This document shows, piece after piece, positions 16,691 through 24,908 of a stretch of DNA of 64,000 bases (the first letter of the stretch is position 1; each line of letters opens with the position of its first letter). The notes under the pieces were generated by a model. That model was not told where the DNA came from, ran no database searches, and worked only from the letters and a program-made list of their open reading frames with translations. Made by a program: the position numbers and the translations under genes. This DNA is from Bifidobacteriaceae bacterium (lineage in GTDB: Bacteria > Actinomycetota > Actinomycetes > Actinomycetales > Bifidobacteriaceae): contig JALCQD010000002.1 in NCBI GenBank assembly GCA_022651005.1, positions 372,001 to 436,000 on the forward strand. The letters are read 5' to 3'.

Positions 16691-17710
16691 ATGGTAGGCA
16701 GAATTCCTTCGGATTCTCAGTTGTCAACATCGCAGTTCAATTTGGTCGGTCGAAGCGTGGTGACGCTCGATGACATCACCGCTTCGCAAATCTCTTATTT
16801 GCTTCGGAAGGCCAGTTTCATTTCGGAACATCTTCCTGAAGTTTCACATGCAGCCGCCGGAAAAATTCTGGCGACTTTGTTTTATGAGCCGTCAACACGC
16901 ACTCGTCTGAGCTTCGAGACGGCGATGCTGCGTCTGGGCGGCCATGTCATCGGCTTCTCAAGCGCACAGAATGCCTCTGTCTCCAAGGGCGAGTCCATTT
17001 CGGACACGTTGAAGACCGTGTCCAACTACGCCGACGTCGTTGCCATCAGGCATCCCAAGGAGGGCGCGGCGCTCGTTGCCTCGAAGGCAGCATCCGTCCC
17101 CGTCATCAATGCAGGCGACGGCGGACACATGCATCCGACGCAGACGCTCGCCGATCTGGCGACGCTGCAATCGCGTTTCGGGCGCATTACCGATCTCACG
17201 GTTGGCCTGTGCGGGGATCTCACCTTTGGCCGCACGGTGCATTCCCTCATCGAGACTCTGTGCCGTTTCGGCCATGTCAAATTCGTGCTCGTCTCTCCCA
17301 AAGAGCTCACGATGCCGCAATACGTGCTCGACCGCATCAACGCATCCGACTCCTGCTCCTACGAGGAGGTCACGGATCTCACTGCCGTTATCGGAGATCT
17401 CGACGTGTTGTACATGACGCGTGTTCAGAAGGAGCGTTTCTTCAACGAGGACGACTACCTGCGCCTGCGCGACACCTACATTCTGGACGCGGACAAGCTC
17501 AGGCTCGCCAAGCCCACCATGGCAGTGCTCCATCCCCTTCCGCGCGTCAATGAGATTGCCACGGAGGTGGACGACGATCCGCGTGCCGCGTACTTCGAAC
17601 AGGTGAAAAACGGAATGCTCATGCGCATGGCCCTCATGAGCAGCGTGGTCGGGGCTCCCTTGCCCGGATTCGCGGACGACAGCGACGAGAATGTGGAGGT
17701 TCACGCATGA
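16691..17710 (+). CDS. pyrB: Aspartate carbamoyltransferase catalytic subunit PyrB
   Basis: Condenses carbamoyl phosphate and aspartate to carbamoyl-aspartate, the committed step of pyrimidine synthesis. The 339-residue product has the carbamoyl-phosphate loop YEPSTRTRLSFETAMLRLGG near residues 63-82, HPTQTLADL near 147-155, and the C-terminal aspartate-site element HPLPRVNEI. I chose the ATG at 16691 because GGAAGG lies 6 nt upstream; the frame is open back to 16619 without a good start. It is the first gene of a seven-gene operon, and its stop overlaps the pyrI start (ATGATGG overlap). A regulatory subunit follows, so it forms the PyrB6-PyrI6 type enzyme. Confidence 0.95.
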   Translation: MVGRIPSDSQLSTSQFNLVGRSVVTLDDITASQISYLLRKASFISEHLPEVSHAAAGKILATLFYEPSTRTRLSFETAMLRLGGHVIGFSSAQNASVSKGESISDTLKTVSNYADVVAIRHPKEGAALVASKAASVPVINAGDGGHMHPTQTLADLATLQSRFGRITDLTVGLCGDLTFGRTVHSLIETLCRFGHVKFVLVSPKELTMPQYVLDRINASDSCSYEEVTDLTAVIGDLDVLYMTRVQKERFFNEDDYLRLRDTYILDADKLRLAKPTMAVLHPLPRVNEIATEVDDDPRAAYFEQVKNGMLMRMALMSSVVGAPLPGFADDSDENVEVHA

Positions 17711-18129
17711 TGGAAGTCACCAGCATTGCGGAAGGCATCATCATCGATCACGTGCCAGCAGGCACGGCACTGAAGGTATTGAGCTACCTGCATATCGATC
17801 CTGCGAAATCCACCATCGCCCTCATCATGAACACAACATCCCATCGATACGGATGCAAGGACATCATCAAGATTCAGAACGAGACTGACATTGACCTCGA
17901 CGTTCTGGGTCTAGTGGCGCCTCATGCCACCGTCGACGTGGTGAAAAACGCACAGATCGTGGAAAAGCAAAAGCCGCGCCTGCCGCGCCACGTCACCAAC
18001 GTCATCTCGTGCGCCAACCCTCGCTGCGTCACGAGCTCGGAACGAGACCTCGACCAGCTGTTCCACCTGAGCAATGCGGATACGGGAGAGTACCGCTGCG
18101 ACTACTGTGACGAGGCGGCAAAGCTGTGA
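17707..18129 (+). CDS. pyrI: Aspartate carbamoyltransferase regulatory subunit PyrI
   Basis: Allosteric subunit that binds nucleotides (CTP/ATP in known systems) and links to PyrB through a zinc domain. It has 140 residues: an N-terminal nucleotide-binding part (VTSIAEGIIIDHVPAGTALKVL) and a C-terminal zinc domain with Cys 102, 107, 131 and 134. That spacing is identical to the E. coli subunit. It overlaps pyrB by 4 nt and shares GTGA with pyrC, so translational coupling should keep subunit ratios fixed. Its presence means the operon's first enzyme is probably feedback-regulated. Confidence 0.95.
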   Translation: MMEVTSIAEGIIIDHVPAGTALKVLSYLHIDPAKSTIALIMNTTSHRYGCKDIIKIQNETDIDLDVLGLVAPHATVDVVKNAQIVEKQKPRLPRHVTNVISCANPRCVTSSERDLDQLFHLSNADTGEYRCDYCDEAAKL

Positions 18130-19652
18130 GCGGCCTCTCAGATCAGCCGATGCTGAGGACCGAGGACGTGACGGCGGAACCTCAGGGAATTGTGCGTCTC
18201 ACCGGGGTCCGCGTATGGAATACCGGTGACGTCATCGACATCGAGGTGCCGACGCGAGACGCGGCATTGCGTGGTGCGGTCATCGATGGAACGGGCATGA
18301 TAGTAAGCCCTGGCCTCGTTGACCTGCACGTGCATTTCCGCGATCCCGGTCAAACGGACAAGGAAGACATGCGTACGGGCGCCGCAGCAGCGGCCGCTGG
18401 CGGGTTCACGGATGTGTGCCTTCAGCCGAACACCATTCCCACGGCGGACGGAGAGCCTCTCAGCACCTCGTCCAAGGATCCTGTTGTAGAGCGTCTGCTC
18501 AAGCAGGGCTTCGTGTCCGTGCTGGATTACTTGGAACTCTACGAAGACTCCTTCGGCATCGAGCTCCCGATTGATTACACGTTGGCCGTCGCCGCCTCCA
18601 AGGGGCGCGGCGGCGTTGACGCATCGCGCCCGGCCCTGTGGGAAGCCTTCCTGTCCGGCGAGATTGCCGATGCGGGACACCCCGTGGTGGCATTGAGCGA
18701 CGATGGCAGCGCCGTGAGCGACGCCACGCTCGACGAGGTTCTCGGCAACGCCAAGGTGCACGGCATCTTTCTTATGGAACACTGCGAACGCCATGCATCA
18801 GGCATCATCAACGACGGCGACGTTTCCCGCAAGCTGGGAGTCGACGGAGTCCCAGCTTCTACAGAAATGGCGATCGTCATGCGAGACATCGACGCCGCGC
18901 GCCGCACTGGAGCTCACGTTCATCTCCAGCACGTGAGCACGGCCGCAGCCTTCGATGCCGTGCGCGCGGCAAAGGCCGAGGGCGTCCCCGTCACCTGCGA
19001 GACGGCACCGCACTATTTTGCGCTGTCCGACCGCGACGTGGAACGCTACGGCTCACAGGCGAAGATGAATCCGCCCCTGCGCACAGAGACCGACCGACAG
19101 GCCACGCTCGCTGCGCTCGCCGACGGCACCGTGGATGCCATCGCCACCGATCACGCGCCCCATACCGACGACGAGAAATCGCGTGGCCTGGTGGATTCAC
19201 CCAACGGCATCATCGGTCTCGAGACATCCTATGGACTCGCAAACACGCTGCTCGTGGAATCGGGGCTCATGTCCCAGGAGCGTCTCATCGACCTCATGAG
19301 TCTCGCACCTGCGCGTCTCGAAGGCCTCGTTCGCCCTGATGTTGCCGCACTCGTGCGTAACGAAACAGTGGACGGCGTCACACGACGTGTGCTCGACCTC
19401 ACTCACGTACACACTGGCAATGATGACGACGAGGACGACGACACCGCTCCGCACATCAATCTCAGTCTGCTTGCCCCACATGCTGAATGGACCGTGGAGG
19501 CCTCTCGGTTCCGTTCAAAAGCGCGCAACACGCCTTTCGAGGGTCAAAAGCTCACCGGTCGCCCCGTTGCGACCATAGTTGACGCCCAGCTGCACGACGG
19601 CGCCGGATTGCTGCGTGACGCCGTGAAAGGAGACCCTGCATGGACCGCCTGA
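18126..19652 (+). CDS. pyrC: Dihydroorotase PyrC (class I type)
   Basis: Zinc enzyme that cyclises carbamoyl-aspartate to dihydroorotate. Metal ligands are visible in LHVHFRDPGQTDKEDM (about residues 66-81), in the His residues of HVHLQHVST and in the Asp of ATDHAPHTDDEK. With 508 residues it is longer than the roughly 430 usual for the family. Part of the excess is an acidic insert (GNDDDEDDDTAP, near residue 430) just before the C-terminal amidohydrolase strand. The GTG start overlaps the pyrI stop (GTGA), and the 3' end overlaps pyrF by 13 nt. Confidence 0.94.
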   Translation: MSGLSDQPMLRTEDVTAEPQGIVRLTGVRVWNTGDVIDIEVPTRDAALRGAVIDGTGMIVSPGLVDLHVHFRDPGQTDKEDMRTGAAAAAAGGFTDVCLQPNTIPTADGEPLSTSSKDPVVERLLKQGFVSVLDYLELYEDSFGIELPIDYTLAVAASKGRGGVDASRPALWEAFLSGEIADAGHPVVALSDDGSAVSDATLDEVLGNAKVHGIFLMEHCERHASGIINDGDVSRKLGVDGVPASTEMAIVMRDIDAARRTGAHVHLQHVSTAAAFDAVRAAKAEGVPVTCETAPHYFALSDRDVERYGSQAKMNPPLRTETDRQATLAALADGTVDAIATDHAPHTDDEKSRGLVDSPNGIIGLETSYGLANTLLVESGLMSQERLIDLMSLAPARLEGLVRPDVAALVRNETVDGVTRRVLDLTHVHTGNDDDEDDDTAPHINLSLLAPHAEWTVEASRFRSKARNTPFEGQKLTGRPVATIVDAQLHDGAGLLRDAVKGDPAWTA

Positions 19653-20602
19653 TCGATGCCATTGACGCAAAGGAGAACCCCAGCGTTGTGGGGCTTGATC
19701 CCACGCCAGCGCTGCTGCCGGAACCACTGCTTGCCTCGGTGAGAGAGGAAACTCCCTCTAATCAGGCCGCTGCGCTCGCGGACGCTTACGTGGCGTTCAA
19801 TGCCGCCATCATTGACGCGGTGAAAGACGTTGTGCCCGCCGTCAAGCCGCAGATTGCCATGTACGAGGCGCTCGGAGTTTCCGGCATCGACGCCTACGTG
19901 CGTACCGCTGCCACGGCACAACGTGCGGGACTGTACGTGCTTGGCGACGTCAAGCGCGGCGACATCGGTTCCACTGCTGCTGCATACGCCTCGCATCTGA
20001 GTGGTTTGCCCGGCTTCGGGCAAACCGCCGCCACGCCTGATCTCTGGCACGAGGATGCCGTCACGGTGAATCCCTACTTGGGAACGGACGGCATCACGCC
20101 ATTCGTGGACGCCGCCACGGCTCACGACAAAGATCTCTTCGTCCTCGTCCGCACGTCGAATCCGTCCAGCAGTGAGCTTCAGGATCTCGATGCCGAAGGA
20201 ACCGCAATCTCCGATAGGGTTGGAGACCTTGTGGAACGCTGGGGAGCTCAGACTCGAGGAAAGCATGGGTATTCCAGGGTGGGCGCCGTCGTTGGCGCCA
20301 CGCATCCTGACGATGGCCGCCGTCTGCGCGCCCGTTTGCCCCATACCTTCTTTCTTGTTCCCGGATTCGGCGCGCAGGGTGGCACTGCTGCCGACATCGT
20401 TCCCATGTTTGATGCGCAGGGTCACGGTGCCATTGTCAACTCCTCCCGCGGCATCATCGGAGCGTGGAGGAACGATCCGGCTGCAGCCGGCGTGACGGAC
20501 ACCACTCAGGCGCTCGATCTCGTCGCCACCGCCGCGCGCCGCGCCGCACTCGCCATGAAGGCAACCATCACCACAGAACTGGAGAAAAGCCTTGGAAACT
20601 GA
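19640..20602 (+). CDS. pyrF: Orotidine 5'-phosphate decarboxylase PyrF (long subfamily)
   Basis: Final step to UMP: decarboxylation of OMP. The 320-residue length and the catalytic motif DVKRGDIGSTAAAYA near residues 102-116 (Lys and Asp of the D-K-D network) place it in the longer PyrF subfamily common in actinobacteria. VGLDPTPALLP at the N-terminus and PGFGAQGG for phosphate binding near the C-terminus also fit. The ATG at 19640 lies inside the end of pyrC and GAAAGGAG precedes it. The end overlaps pyrK by 11 nt. Confidence 0.95.
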   Translation: MDRLIDAIDAKENPSVVGLDPTPALLPEPLLASVREETPSNQAAALADAYVAFNAAIIDAVKDVVPAVKPQIAMYEALGVSGIDAYVRTAATAQRAGLYVLGDVKRGDIGSTAAAYASHLSGLPGFGQTAATPDLWHEDAVTVNPYLGTDGITPFVDAATAHDKDLFVLVRTSNPSSSELQDLDAEGTAISDRVGDLVERWGAQTRGKHGYSRVGAVVGATHPDDGRRLRARLPHTFFLVPGFGAQGGTAADIVPMFDAQGHGAIVNSSRGIIGAWRNDPAAAGVTDTTQALDLVATAARRAALAMKATITTELEKSLGN

Positions 20603-21521
20603 GAAGAACACCGTCTTTCGCCGCACACGAGACTTTGCGACCGTCTCTCTTGCCGATGCTGCGGAAACGGGATCACACGCCGCCAACACGGCGGTCACAG
20701 ACACAGAGGCCACCTCATCTCGCGAGTGTTCCCACAAGTACTTGCCATCGCGCCGTTCCGCGGCGGTCATAGCTGCCGACAGACTCAGCGGGGGCGTCTA
20801 TTCGGTGGTGCTGCGTGATCGCTACATTGCTCATCATGCGCACGCGGGCCAGTTTGCGAATCTTTACCTGCACGATGCCTCCCGCATCATGCCACGTCCC
20901 CTGGGCGTGGCGGCAGTGGGGACGGAGGCGGGCGTCAATGCCTCAGAAGATGACGTGCGTTTTATCTTCGCGGTGGTGGGAGAGGGAACGGAACAGCTCT
21001 CGCATGTTCGTCCGGGCGACTCCATCGACGTTCTCGGTCCTCTCGGCAATGGGTTCTCGCTGACACCTGATGGACGCTATTTGCTGGTGGGAGGTGGCCT
21101 TGGAGTTCCTCCTCTGATTCGTGCTGCCCAGGAGATCCGAGACCTTGGAGCATCCTCTACGGCGCTCTTCGGATACCGGGACGTGCACTTCGCCGATTCC
21201 ATCGTGAGCGAATTTTCAGGTGCAACCCTGAGTATTGATGAATCAGAAGGCAATGTGGTGACGCTGCTGGACCGCTGGGCCAAGGAATCAGATGATGAGG
21301 AAATGCGCGATATCGATATCCTCTCGTGTGGTCCCACGCCCATGATGAAGGCGGTGGCAGCGTGGGCTAGAGACCATGGAATGGGGGCTCAGTTGAGCCT
21401 CGAGGGCCGCATGGGATGCGGGTTTGGAACGTGTGTGGCCTGTGTGACTCCCACCGTGACGGGTCTCAAGAAGGTCTGCCTTGACGGACCCGTGTTCACA
21501 ACGGAACAACTCAACTGGTAG
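20592..21521 (+). CDS. pyrK: Dihydroorotate dehydrogenase electron-transfer subunit PyrK
   Basis: FAD and [2Fe-2S] subunit that passes electrons from dihydroorotate dehydrogenase (PyrD type 1B) to NAD+. In 309 residues it has a ferredoxin-reductase-like FAD domain (RPLGVAAVG..., GEGTEQLSHVRPGDSIDVLGPLGNGF), an NAD-binding domain (YLLVGGGLGVPPLIRAA) and a C-terminal iron-sulfur site with Cys 276, 281, 284 and 296. I place the start at the TTG at 20592, which overlaps the pyrF stop. About 55 residues precede the recognisable FAD domain, so a later start is possible. It pairs with the pyrD just downstream. Confidence 0.93.
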   Translation: METEKNTVFRRTRDFATVSLADAAETGSHAANTAVTDTEATSSRECSHKYLPSRRSAAVIAADRLSGGVYSVVLRDRYIAHHAHAGQFANLYLHDASRIMPRPLGVAAVGTEAGVNASEDDVRFIFAVVGEGTEQLSHVRPGDSIDVLGPLGNGFSLTPDGRYLLVGGGLGVPPLIRAAQEIRDLGASSTALFGYRDVHFADSIVSEFSGATLSIDESEGNVVTLLDRWAKESDDEEMRDIDILSCGPTPMMKAVAAWARDHGMGAQLSLEGRMGCGFGTCVACVTPTVTGLKKVCLDGPVFTTEQLNW

Positions 21522-21541
21522 TAGACGGAAGGAACACAGAC

Positions 21542-22558
21542 ATGACGACGACACTTGCACGTCCCCGAGTTTCTGCGGACTCTTATGATGATGCTCCGCG
21601 CGTTTCCGACAATGGTCAGTTTGCCAATGAGCAGGATGCGCGTGGTTATGAGTGGAGGCACTCCACGGTTGTGGCGGGTGCGCCCTGGAAGAATCCCGTG
21701 GGAACGGCATCGGGCACTTTCAATCTTGAGGCGTGTGGACGTTTCTATGATGTGTCGCAAATGGGAGCCGTCTCCACGAAGGGCGTGTCGCCCATTCCTT
21801 GGGAGGGCAATCCAACGCCGCGTACGGCCGAGTCTCCCAGTGGCATGGTCAACGCGGTGGGACTTCAGAATCCGGGAGTGGACCATTATCTCGTGGACGA
21901 GCTTCCGAAGTTGAAGGCGCTCGGTGCCACCGTCATCACCAACGTGGCAGGCCACTCCGACGACGATTACGCCCAAGTGGTGGAGAAGCTGGCTGATTCG
22001 GCCGCCGACATGCTTGAGATCAACGTGAGCTGCCCCAACGTGTCTCACGGTGGGCTCTCGGTCGGTTCTGATCCTCTCGTTCTCGGACGCCTCATCGAAC
22101 GCTTGCGCAAGCTCACCACCAAGCCGATGGTTGTCAAACTCACGCCCAACGTCACCGACATCGTGCCCATCGCCCGTGCGGCCGTCGACGCGGGTGCCGA
22201 CGCGCTCAGTCTCATCAACACCCTGATTGGTGTAAAAATTGATGTGGAGACGGGCAATCCCGTCATCGCAAACGTCACTGGAGGAGTCTCGGGACCCGCC
22301 ATCAAACCCATTGCGGTGGCGATGGTGTGGAAGACGAGGCAGGCGCTGCCACACATTCCCATCATTGGAATCGGAGGTATCTCCACTGCAGAGGACGCTT
22401 TGGAACACCTTTACGCTGGTGCGAACGCGGTGGAAGTGGGGGCGGCGGCGCTCTTGGATCCAGTAGCTCCTCTGCGGATTGCGGAAGACTTGGAAAGGGC
22501 ACTTGACAAGCGCCCTGAGTTGGCAGAAAAACTAAGGAACGGACAGACATGGCGATGA
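21542..22558 (+). CDS. pyrD: Dihydroorotate dehydrogenase, catalytic subunit (class 1B) PyrD
   Basis: FMN enzyme that oxidises dihydroorotate to orotate, working as a heterotetramer with PyrK. The 338-residue sequence has the class 1 features [33 protein letters not shown], and [13 protein letters not shown] with the catalytic Cys near residue 163. Further on are [10 protein letters not shown] and [20 protein letters not shown] for FMN phosphate. The N-terminus carries about 30 extra residues before the conserved part, so the exact start is less sure, although the ATG at 21542 has GGAAGGAA upstream. It overlaps pyrE by 10 nt. Confidence 0.95.
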   Translation: MTTTLARPRVSADSYDDAPRVSDNGQFANEQDARGYEWRHSTVVAGAPWKNPVGTASGTFNLEACGRFYDVSQMGAVSTKGVSPIPWEGNPTPRTAESPSGMVNAVGLQNPGVDHYLVDELPKLKALGATVITNVAGHSDDDYAQVVEKLADSAADMLEINVSCPNVSHGGLSVGSDPLVLGRLIERLRKLTTKPMVVKLTPNVTDIVPIARAAVDAGADALSLINTLIGVKIDVETGNPVIANVTGGVSGPAIKPIAVAMVWKTRQALPHIPIIGIGGISTAEDALEHLYAGANAVEVGAAALLDPVAPLRIAEDLERALDKRPELAEKLRNGQTWR

Positions 22559-23304
22559 ATGAGAGTGGTATGAACACCGGCGCGGGCACCTCGCCGTCCA
22601 GAGCTTCCCACAAGCAGGCCTTCACCGAATTCCTTCTCGATTCAGGTGCTTTGAAATTCGGTGACTTCACGCTGAAATCCGGCCGTCAGTCACCGTACTT
22701 CATCAACGCGGGAGCCTTCGACGACGGCGTAAAAATTGCCACGCTGGGCGCCTTCTATGCACGTGCCATCCAGTCGGGCATCGACGACGGCACGCTCGGT
22801 GGCAGCAATGGAAATGGCATCGACACCATTTTCGGCCCCGCCTACAAGGGCATTCCGCTCGCCGTATCCACGTCTATCGCCATGAATGCCACGCAGGAGT
22901 TCACTGTGGGGTACACCTTTGACCGCAAGGAAAAGAAGGACCACGGAGATGGCGGATTGTTCGTGGGAACTCAGCTGGAAGATGGCATGACGGTGCTGCT
23001 TGTGGACGATGTCATGACCGCCGGGACCGCTGTGCGCGACATCGTGCCCAAGATCAAGGCGGCTGCCGACGTGACGATTGCCGGGCTGGTTATTTCCGTA
23101 GATCGCATGGAAAAGGCCAAGGATTCAGACATTTCCGCGGTTGCCGCAGTGGAGCGCGACTTCGGTTTCCCCGTGATTTCCATTGTCACCGTACGTGACA
23201 TCTTCGCCGAGGCGAAGGTGCTGAAAGGAACCGACGGTCGCCCTCTGGTGGACGACGAGCTTGCCGCCCGTGCCGAGGCCTATCTCGAACAGTACGGGGC
23301 CTGA
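22549..23304 (+). CDS. pyrE: Orotate phosphoribosyltransferase PyrE
   Basis: Joins orotate and PRPP to give OMP, the substrate of PyrF. The PRPP loop [14 protein letters not shown] sits near residues 149-162, and [18 protein letters not shown] near the N-terminus is the usual orotate-side sequence. [12 protein letters not shown] is the flexible catalytic loop with Lys and His. At 251 residues it is slightly long, with about 15 extra N-terminal residues and an insert around GGSNGNG. It is the last pyr gene; the next gene, a TetR regulator, begins 19 nt later and may be co-transcribed. Confidence 0.95.
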   Translation: MAMNESGMNTGAGTSPSRASHKQAFTEFLLDSGALKFGDFTLKSGRQSPYFINAGAFDDGVKIATLGAFYARAIQSGIDDGTLGGSNGNGIDTIFGPAYKGIPLAVSTSIAMNATQEFTVGYTFDRKEKKDHGDGGLFVGTQLEDGMTVLLVDDVMTAGTAVRDIVPKIKAAADVTIAGLVISVDRMEKAKDSDISAVAAVERDFGFPVISIVTVRDIFAEAKVLKGTDGRPLVDDELAARAEAYLEQYGA

Positions 23305-23323
23305 GCGGAATGGTGCATTGCTG

Positions 23324-23887
23324 ATGGCAAAATCAACGGTCAACCAGAACGATCCGCGGGTGAAGCGCACTCAGCGACTCATTGAGCAATCGTTCTGGAC
23401 GCTGATGAAATCCTCAGGCTTCGACGCGGTGTCGATTGCGCAGGTCACCAAACGCGCCGGCATCAATCGTGCCACGTTTTACGCGCATTACGCGGACAAG
23501 CACAGAGTGTTGGCTCGCATCGCGGCACGCGCTTTCCGAGGCGGCATCGCTGCGGAAATATCCGAAGCGGGGGCATTCGACGAAAACGTCTGCCGTCACC
23601 TTGTTGACGCAACGTACGATTTCGTGTTCTCTTTCTATGACGTGTGCGGTTTCGACGCGCCGGCCGACGCCGCACTCATCGACGACGAGGTGCGCAGCGT
23701 GCTTTCTGATGTGGTGCGAGGAATTGTGCACGACGACAATGTGTCACCCGTCGCGAGTTCCGAAGAGACCACGCGTGCCGACATGATTTCAGCCGCAATT
23801 TACAGTGCCGTTTTCGGGTGCTATGCCCGTGGGGAACATCCAGAGGTAGAAGTGCTCGAAGACAGGGTTGTAGCGTTCGTCATGTAG
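23324..23887 (+). CDS. TetR-family transcriptional regulator
   Basis: A 187-residue regulator. The N-terminal helix-turn-helix is clear: RTQRLIEQSFWTLMKSSGF, then SIAQVTKRAGINRATFYAHY (about residues 35-55), typical of TetR proteins. The C-terminal ligand domain is not informative. I chose the ATG at 23324 (MAKSTVNQND); the frame is open 63 nt further back into pyrE. It lies 19 nt after pyrE on the same strand, so it may be transcribed with the pyr genes. Its target could instead be the efflux genes on the other strand. It is convergent with the LysR gene. Confidence 0.88.
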   Translation: MAKSTVNQNDPRVKRTQRLIEQSFWTLMKSSGFDAVSIAQVTKRAGINRATFYAHYADKHRVLARIAARAFRGGIAAEISEAGAFDENVCRHLVDATYDFVFSFYDVCGFDAPADAALIDDEVRSVLSDVVRGIVHDDNVSPVASSEETTRADMISAAIYSAVFGCYARGEHPEVEVLEDRVVAFVM

Positions 23888-23921
23888 AAGCCAGGCGATG
23901 CCTGCTCATTGTCGGGATTCG

Positions 23922-24848
23922 TTATTCGCCGACGAGCTTGTATCCATCGTTCGCCACAACGTCCTTAAGGCGTTCCAGATAGTGTTCACCGGCCTGCGAC
24001 AGCTTGGCGCGTTCATTGGAAATCCAGCCGACGAGCATCTGCTCACTGGACTCGAGCGGTACTGTCACGATCTTCTCCGAATTGAGATCCTCGTTGTCGA
24101 TTCCTGAGCACACCGTGTAACCGTTAAGACCCACGATGAAGTTGAGAATGGTGGCGCGGTCGGTCACGTTGATTTGCTTGGGGGAGTACTCCGGCCACAC
24201 GGCCTCTTCGGCGAAATAGAAGCTGCCTTCGTCTCCCTGCTCGTACTGGATGAAGGGATAGGGCGTGAGATCGTCCATCGTGACCTTTTTCTTGGAGGCC
24301 AGGGGATTTTGGCGCGAGAGGAACACGTGAAGACCCGCCCGGAAGAGGGGGTGAAACTCCAGGTGCTTTTCGCGCAGAAGTTTGCCGATGACGTCTTTGT
24401 TGAAGTCTGAGAGGTAAAGCAGACCGATTTCAGATTGCATATTGGCAACCTGGTCGATGATGTCTCGGGTTTTCGTCTCGCGAAGTGTGAATTCGTACTC
24501 GTCTGAATTTGATTCCTTGATGAGTTCCACGAAGGCTTCGACGGCGAACATGTAGTGCTGCGTGGACACCTGGCACAGCTGCTTGCGCGGCGTCGCGTTC
24601 TTGTAGCGCTCCTCCAGCAGCTCGGATTGATCGAGCACCTGCCGTGCGTAGGTGAGAAATTCAGCGCCATCCACAGTGAGCGCAATGCCCTGAGAGGAGC
24701 GCGTGAAAATCTCAATGCCCATCTCCTTCTCAAGCTCCTTGACGGCCGAGCTCAGCGCAGGCTGGGAGATGTACAACTCATGGGACGCCTCGTTCATCGA
24801 ACCGCATTCGACGATTTTGACGATGTATTTCAGCTGGAGCAAAGTCAT
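23922..24848 (-). CDS. LysR-family transcriptional regulator
   Basis: A 308-residue activator/repressor. The N-terminal winged helix-turn-helix (LLQLKYIVKIVECGSMNEAS, then LYISQPALSSAVKELEKEMG) is textbook LysR. From about residue 90 a type 2 periplasmic-binding-like effector domain follows. The ATG at 24848 has no ribosome site but is preceded at exactly 6 nt by TAAGAT, so it may be leaderless and independently transcribed, although it follows the ABC-F gene by only 60 nt. The effector and targets are not visible; the adjoining efflux genes are candidates. Confidence 0.9.
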   Translation of the reverse strand: MTLLQLKYIVKIVECGSMNEASHELYISQPALSSAVKELEKEMGIEIFTRSSQGIALTVDGAEFLTYARQVLDQSELLEERYKNATPRKQLCQVSTQHYMFAVEAFVELIKESNSDEYEFTLRETKTRDIIDQVANMQSEIGLLYLSDFNKDVIGKLLREKHLEFHPLFRAGLHVFLSRQNPLASKKKVTMDDLTPYPFIQYEQGDEGSFYFAEEAVWPEYSPKQINVTDRATILNFIVGLNGYTVCSGIDNEDLNSEKIVTVPLESSEQMLVGWISNERAKLSQAGEHYLERLKDVVANDGYKLVGE

Positions 24849-24854
24849 AGGAAA

Positions 24855-24860
24855 ATCTTA
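24855..24860 (-). promoter_or_regulatory. -10 box TAAGAT, 6 nt before the LysR ATG (leaderless type)
   Basis: On the minus strand TAAGAT is followed by TTTCCT and then the ATG at 24848: the same TANNNT-N6-ATG spacing as at 10241, 10301 and 15797. No ribosome site is present. Confidence 0.4.
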
Positions 24861-24908
24861 TACCGAAAGCGTTACGACGCAAGTGAACTTATAACGGTGC
24901 GTGCGGCT

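Noticed and set aside
1985-23897. AGAAGCCAGGCG occurring at 1985 and 23886, and AAGCCAGGCG again at 2888
   Set aside because: Tempting as a dispersed repeat near gene ends, but many 12-mers recur by chance in 64 kb, and there is no shared flank, symmetry or consistent position.
23892-23904. Hairpin CAGGC-GAT-GCCTG between the TetR and LysR genes
   Set aside because: The stem is only 5 bp and no T run follows, so it is not convincing as a terminator.
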